From contig NZ_AQWU01000062.1 of NCBI RefSeq assembly GCF_000376265.1, positions 1 to 64,000 of the forward strand: DNA of 64,000 nt. The letters are read 5' to 3'. The notes under the pieces were generated by a model. The model saw only the letters and a list, made by a program, of their open reading frames with translations, had not been told where the DNA came from and searched no databases. Origin of the DNA: Thermus igniterrae ATCC 700962. GTDB lineage: Bacteria; Deinococcota; Deinococci; Deinococcales; Thermaceae. Shown here one piece after another: positions 61,151 through 64,000 of this stretch. The translations under genes and the position numbers were made by a program. Every line of letters begins with the position of its first letter. Position 1 is the stretch's first letter.

Positions 61151-62371
61151 TCAGTCTACGTAAAGGAGGCGGAAGTCGTTGAGGTTGGTGCCGGTGGGGC
61201 CGGTCCGGAGGAGGGTGCCAGCTTCCCGAAAGAAGCCCAGGCTGTTGTTTTCCGCCAGGTAGGGCCTGGGGTCCAGCCCCCTGGCCCAGACCCCGGGGGT
61301 GAGGAGGGCTCCTGCGGCCCCCGAGCTCCCGTCCAGGCCATCGGAGTCCGCGGCCAGGGCGTAGAGGGGACTTTCCAGATGGGCGTAAAGGGCCAGGAGA
61401 AACTCCAGGTTCCGCCCTCCCTGCCCCCGGCCCACCACCCGCACCTGGGCCTCTCCCCCGGAGAGGAGGAAAAGGGGTTTGCGGAAGGGAAGCCCGTGGG
61501 CGCGGATGCTCCCCACCAGCTCCGCGTGGAAGCGGGCCAGGGCCCTGGCCTCCCCGCCGAAGCGGTCGGAGAGGATCACCGCCTTGTGGCCTTCCCGCCG
61601 CAAAAAGGCCTGGGCCGCACGCAGGAGGTCCAGGTTGGTGCCCACCAGGCGCCAAGAAAGCCGCCTTAGGGCGGGGTCTTCCGGCTTGAGCGTCTCCGGG
61701 TATTCCCCCCGAGCCCCCCGCTCCAGGGCCGCCCGCACCTCGGGAAGGTCCAGGCCGTAGCGGTCCAGGACGGCCAGGGCCTCGGCGTAGGTGCTGGGGT
61801 CGGGGTGGAAGGGCCCGGAAGCGATGACGCTGGGGTCATCCCCCGGCACGTCGGAGAGGAGGAGGACGTGGACCCTGGCCCGGGTGGCCAGGAGGGCCCT
61901 TCCCCCCTTGAGGCGGGAGAGGTGCTTGCGCACGGCGTTCACCTCCCGGATGCTGGCCCCGCTCCTAAGGAGGGCTTCGGTGAGGGCCTGCTTGGCCTCC
62001 AGGCTGACCCCAGCGGGGGCACACCATAAGGCGCTTCCTCCCCCCGAGACCAGGGCCAGGACCCGGGCCTTGGGCGGTAGGGCCTGGAGGAGGCTTAAGA
62101 CCTCCTCCCCCGCCCGAAGGTTTTCCCTATCGGGCACCGGATGCCGGGCGAAAACGGCCTCGAGCCCTCCCGCCTCCTGCCCCTTGGGCAGGGTGAGGTG
62201 GTAGGGCACCCTTCCGTAGCGGTCCAGAGCCGCCTGGAGCATGGGGGCCGCCCCTTTGCCCACCGCCAGGATGAGGTCCGGCTTCCAAGAAGGGAGGCGC
62301 CTTGCCGTGAGGCCGTAGGGGTGGGTGGCCTCCAGGGCCTGGAGGAAGGCTTCCTTCAGGAGGGCTTCCAT
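61151..62371 (-). CDS. Glycerate 2-kinase (MOFRL family)
   Basis: The 406-residue protein belongs to the GckA/TtuD (MOFRL) family that phosphorylates glycerate to 2-phosphoglycerate. Motifs are LILAVGKGAAPMLQAAL, LVSGGGSALWCAPAGVSLEAKQALTEALLRSGASIREVNAVRKHLSRLKGG-type segment and the C-terminal MOFRL motif GGRNLEFLLALYAHL...DSDGLDGSSGAAGALL. It follows glcE-glcF, so it finishes the glycolate-glyoxylate-glycerate route into glycolysis. Confidence 0.93.
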   Translation of the reverse strand: MEALLKEAFLQALEATHPYGLTARRLPSWKPDLILAVGKGAAPMLQAALDRYGRVPYHLTLPKGQEAGGLEAVFARHPVPDRENLRAGEEVLSLLQALPPKARVLALVSGGGSALWCAPAGVSLEAKQALTEALLRSGASIREVNAVRKHLSRLKGGRALLATRARVHVLLLSDVPGDDPSVIASGPFHPDPSTYAEALAVLDRYGLDLPEVRAALERGARGEYPETLKPEDPALRRLSWRLVGTNLDLLRAAQAFLRREGHKAVILSDRFGGEARALARFHAELVGSIRAHGLPFRKPLFLLSGGEAQVRVVGRGQGGRNLEFLLALYAHLESPLYALAADSDGLDGSSGAAGALLTPGVWARGLDPRPYLAENNSLGFFREAGTLLRTGPTGTNLNDFRLLYVD

Positions 62372-62386
62372 CCCTTTGTGAGGCCC

Positions 62387-63655
62387 TCAGGCCAGGGTCT
62401 CGAGGAGGGGGTCCTTGCCCGCATAGAGGAGGGCCAGGAGCTCTGCCGTGTGCAGGACGGGAAGGTCCAGATGGGCCTGGATCTGGGTGAGGCAGCCGAT
62501 GTTGCCCGTGACCACCAGCTCCGCCCCCGTGGCCTTCAGGTTGGCCGCCTTCCTCTGGCCCAGGGCCGCGGCGATCTCCGGCTGGAAGAGGTTGTAGGTG
62601 CCGGCGCTCCCGCAGCAGAGCTCCCACTCCTTGGGCTCCAGCACCTCCACCCCCGCCGCCTTCAGAAGGCGCCGGGGGGCCTCCCGCACCCCCTGGGCGT
62701 GGGCCAGGTGGCAGGCATCGTGGTAGGCCACCCGCAGGGGCCTTGGCGGGGGTGGGGGCGGGGTGAAGCCCAGCGCCTCGAGGATCACCGTGAGGTCCTT
62801 TACCTTAGCCGCCAAGCGCCGGGCCTCCTCCTCCTCGGGCTCCCCCAGGAAGAGGAGGGGGTACTCCTTCATCCCCGAGCCGCACCCGGCGGCGTTGGTC
62901 ACCACGTACTCCACCTCCCGGAAGGCCTTAAGGTTCTGCCGGGCTAGGGCCCTGGCCCCCTCCTTGTCCCCGGCGTGGAGGTTGAGGGCCCCGCAACAGG
63001 CCTGCTCCCTGAGGAGGACCACCTCCACCCCGTTTTCCTGGAGTACCCGCAGGGTGGCCTCGTTGATGGAGGGACGGAGCACCCGCTGGGCGCACCCCAG
63101 GAGGAGGCCCACCCGGGCCTTGCGTTCCCCCTTGGCGGGGTAGACCTCCGGGTAGGGGGCCTCCTTGGGCAGGCGCTCCGGGAGAAGCTCCAGGGGGGCC
63201 CTTAGGGCTTTGGGCAGGGGCAGGGGCTTCAGGAGGGGCTTGAGCCCCACGCCCAGGGCCGCCAGGGGCCGGAAGCGCTCGGGATGGGGCAGGGTGCGCA
63301 GGAGGGCCAACCGGAAGGCCCGTTCCAGGGGGTAGCGGTGGCGCTTTTCCTCGGTGTGGAGGCGGAAGGCGGCGATGAGCTCCCCGTAGGGCACGCCGCT
63401 TGGGCAGGCGGTGACGCAGGCCTGGCAGGCCAGGCAACGGTCCAGGTAGGGCAGGGCCTCCTCCAGGGGGAGGTTTCCCTCCAGCACCTCCTTCATGAGG
63501 AAGATGCGCCCCCGGGGGGAGTCCATCTCCTCCTGCAGGACCACGTAGGTGGGGCAGGTGGGCAGGCAGAAGCCGCAGTGCACGCAGGCCTCTATGGCGT
63601 GGGCCATCACCTCGCCCTCCTTGCCCAGGGTTTCCACGGGAATCCGGTGTTGCAT
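62387..63655 (-). CDS. glcF: Glycolate oxidase iron-sulfur subunit
   Basis: The 422-residue protein has two 4Fe-4S motifs ([14 protein letters not shown] and [14 protein letters not shown]) and two CCG domains ([18 protein letters not shown], with [11 protein letters not shown]). This is the GlcF layout. It passes electrons from the GlcDE flavoprotein to quinones as glycolate becomes glyoxylate. It begins four bases after glcE and is followed 15 bp later by glycerate kinase. It shares the CCG domain with LutA. Confidence 0.95.
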   Translation of the reverse strand: MQHRIPVETLGKEGEVMAHAIEACVHCGFCLPTCPTYVVLQEEMDSPRGRIFLMKEVLEGNLPLEEALPYLDRCLACQACVTACPSGVPYGELIAAFRLHTEEKRHRYPLERAFRLALLRTLPHPERFRPLAALGVGLKPLLKPLPLPKALRAPLELLPERLPKEAPYPEVYPAKGERKARVGLLLGCAQRVLRPSINEATLRVLQENGVEVVLLREQACCGALNLHAGDKEGARALARQNLKAFREVEYVVTNAAGCGSGMKEYPLLFLGEPEEEEARRLAAKVKDLTVILEALGFTPPPPPPRPLRVAYHDACHLAHAQGVREAPRRLLKAAGVEVLEPKEWELCCGSAGTYNLFQPEIAAALGQRKAANLKATGAELVVTGNIGCLTQIQAHLDLPVLHTAELLALLYAGKDPLLETLA

Positions 63656-63659
63656 GGTC

Positions 63660-64000
63660 TCACCCTAAGGGAAAGCGGCTCCTGGGGTCCAGGGCCTCCT
63701 TAAGCCGGTGGAAGAAGGGGGCGGGGGGTGGGGGGAAGAGGGGGTCTTCGGCCCCCTTGAGCACCAGGTAGGGAAGACCTTCCCGCCTTAAGGCCTCCAG
63801 GCCTTCCCCGTCCAGTCCCGCGTAGAGCACCTCACCCCCGTCCAGGTAGCGCCTTGGACCCAGGGGCAGGCCTTCCAGCCGGGGGATGAGGGCTAGCCCG
63901 GCGGGCACCTTGGCCCAGATAGGGCTTTCCTCCAGGAAGGCCAGGTCCCGCACCGCCTCCCAGTGGGCCTCGTCCTCCTCCAGCACCTCCCCCTCCCGGC
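63660..64000 (-). CDS. glcE: Glycolate oxidase FAD-binding subunit, C-terminal part
   Basis: The frame is open to the right edge, so only about the last 112 residues are visible. They end [16 protein letters not shown], the usual C-terminus of FAD-linked oxidases of the GlcE group. The immediate neighbour glcF supports the assignment. The upstream glcD is presumably outside the window. Confidence 0.85.
   Translation of the reverse strand, partial: REGEVLEEDEAHWEAVRDLAFLEESPIWAKVPAGLALIPRLEGLPLGPRRYLDGGEVLYAGLDGEGLEALRREGLPYLVLKGAEDPLFPPPPAPFFHRLKEALDPRSRFPLG

Overview
This window is a 64 kb stretch of a Thermus chromosome (phylum Deinococcota). The evidence is the very high GC content, codon third positions that are almost always G or C, gene packing with 1-11 bp overlaps, and several proteins recognisable as Thermus orthologues: SdrP, an 811-residue MutS with Phe39 and Glu41 as in Taq MutS, the TmrAB exporter, a sulfite dehydrogenase/cytochrome c550 pair, and TAXI-TRAP binding proteins. 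The species cannot be fixed from the window. I see no rRNA, tRNA, CRISPR array, insertion sequence or prophage. No gap without a gene exceeds 200 bp.

Layout. 1-5 kb: a cut-off gene, an unknown 124-residue protein, OsmC and CoaX, a secreted N-acetylmuramoyl-L-alanine amidase, a small Ser/Thr kinase, a patatin-like lipase and signal peptidase I. 5-11.5 kb: lutABC (lactate oxidation), an operon of a DUF502 membrane protein, a small exported protein, a response regulator and a histidine kinase, then sdrP. 11.6-18.4 kb: gyrA-cutA-nucleotidyltransferase-small protein, aroQ, a LysM/M23 peptidase, an RlmD/TrmA-type methyltransferase and a NarL-type regulator. 18.4-25 kb: an M20 peptidase, a DUF2229-like protein, tmrB-tmrA and folC. 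25-36 kb: a PrcB-like lipoprotein, a peptide ABC system without ATPases, a complete branched-chain amino acid ABC operon and glnA. 36-46 kb: a Tat-exported 5'-nucleotidase, the sulfite dehydrogenase/diheme cytochrome/MOSC cluster, mutS-mutL, rraA and purU. 46-54 kb: an HtrA-type protease, a TAXI-TRAP system with two binding proteins and DUF1850, a site-2 protease and an MFS exporter. 54-64 kb: upp-wecA-wecB, a phosphotransferase, a radical SAM protein, a small unknown protein, and glcE-glcF-glycerate kinase-hemW-thioesterase.

Together the genes describe an aerobic heterotroph that scavenges amino acids, peptides, lactate, glycolate and sulfite, with DNA maintenance, tetrahydrofolate-linked reactions and envelope turnover.

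Gene expression signals stand out. About fifteen genes have a TANNNT-like -10 box 6-9 bp before the start codon and no ribosome-binding site, the layout of leaderless mRNAs. Eight of ten convergent gene pairs overlap at their 3' ends, one by 107 bp. Perfect hairpins separate binding-protein genes from permease genes, and some lie inside promoter spacers. A near-identical 14-bp operator sits at the promoters of two unlinked drug-exporter loci. The palindrome CCTCGAGG occurs roughly 37 times by eye, far above chance, while TCGA elsewhere is rare. The last two are the most interesting candidates for undescribed biology.
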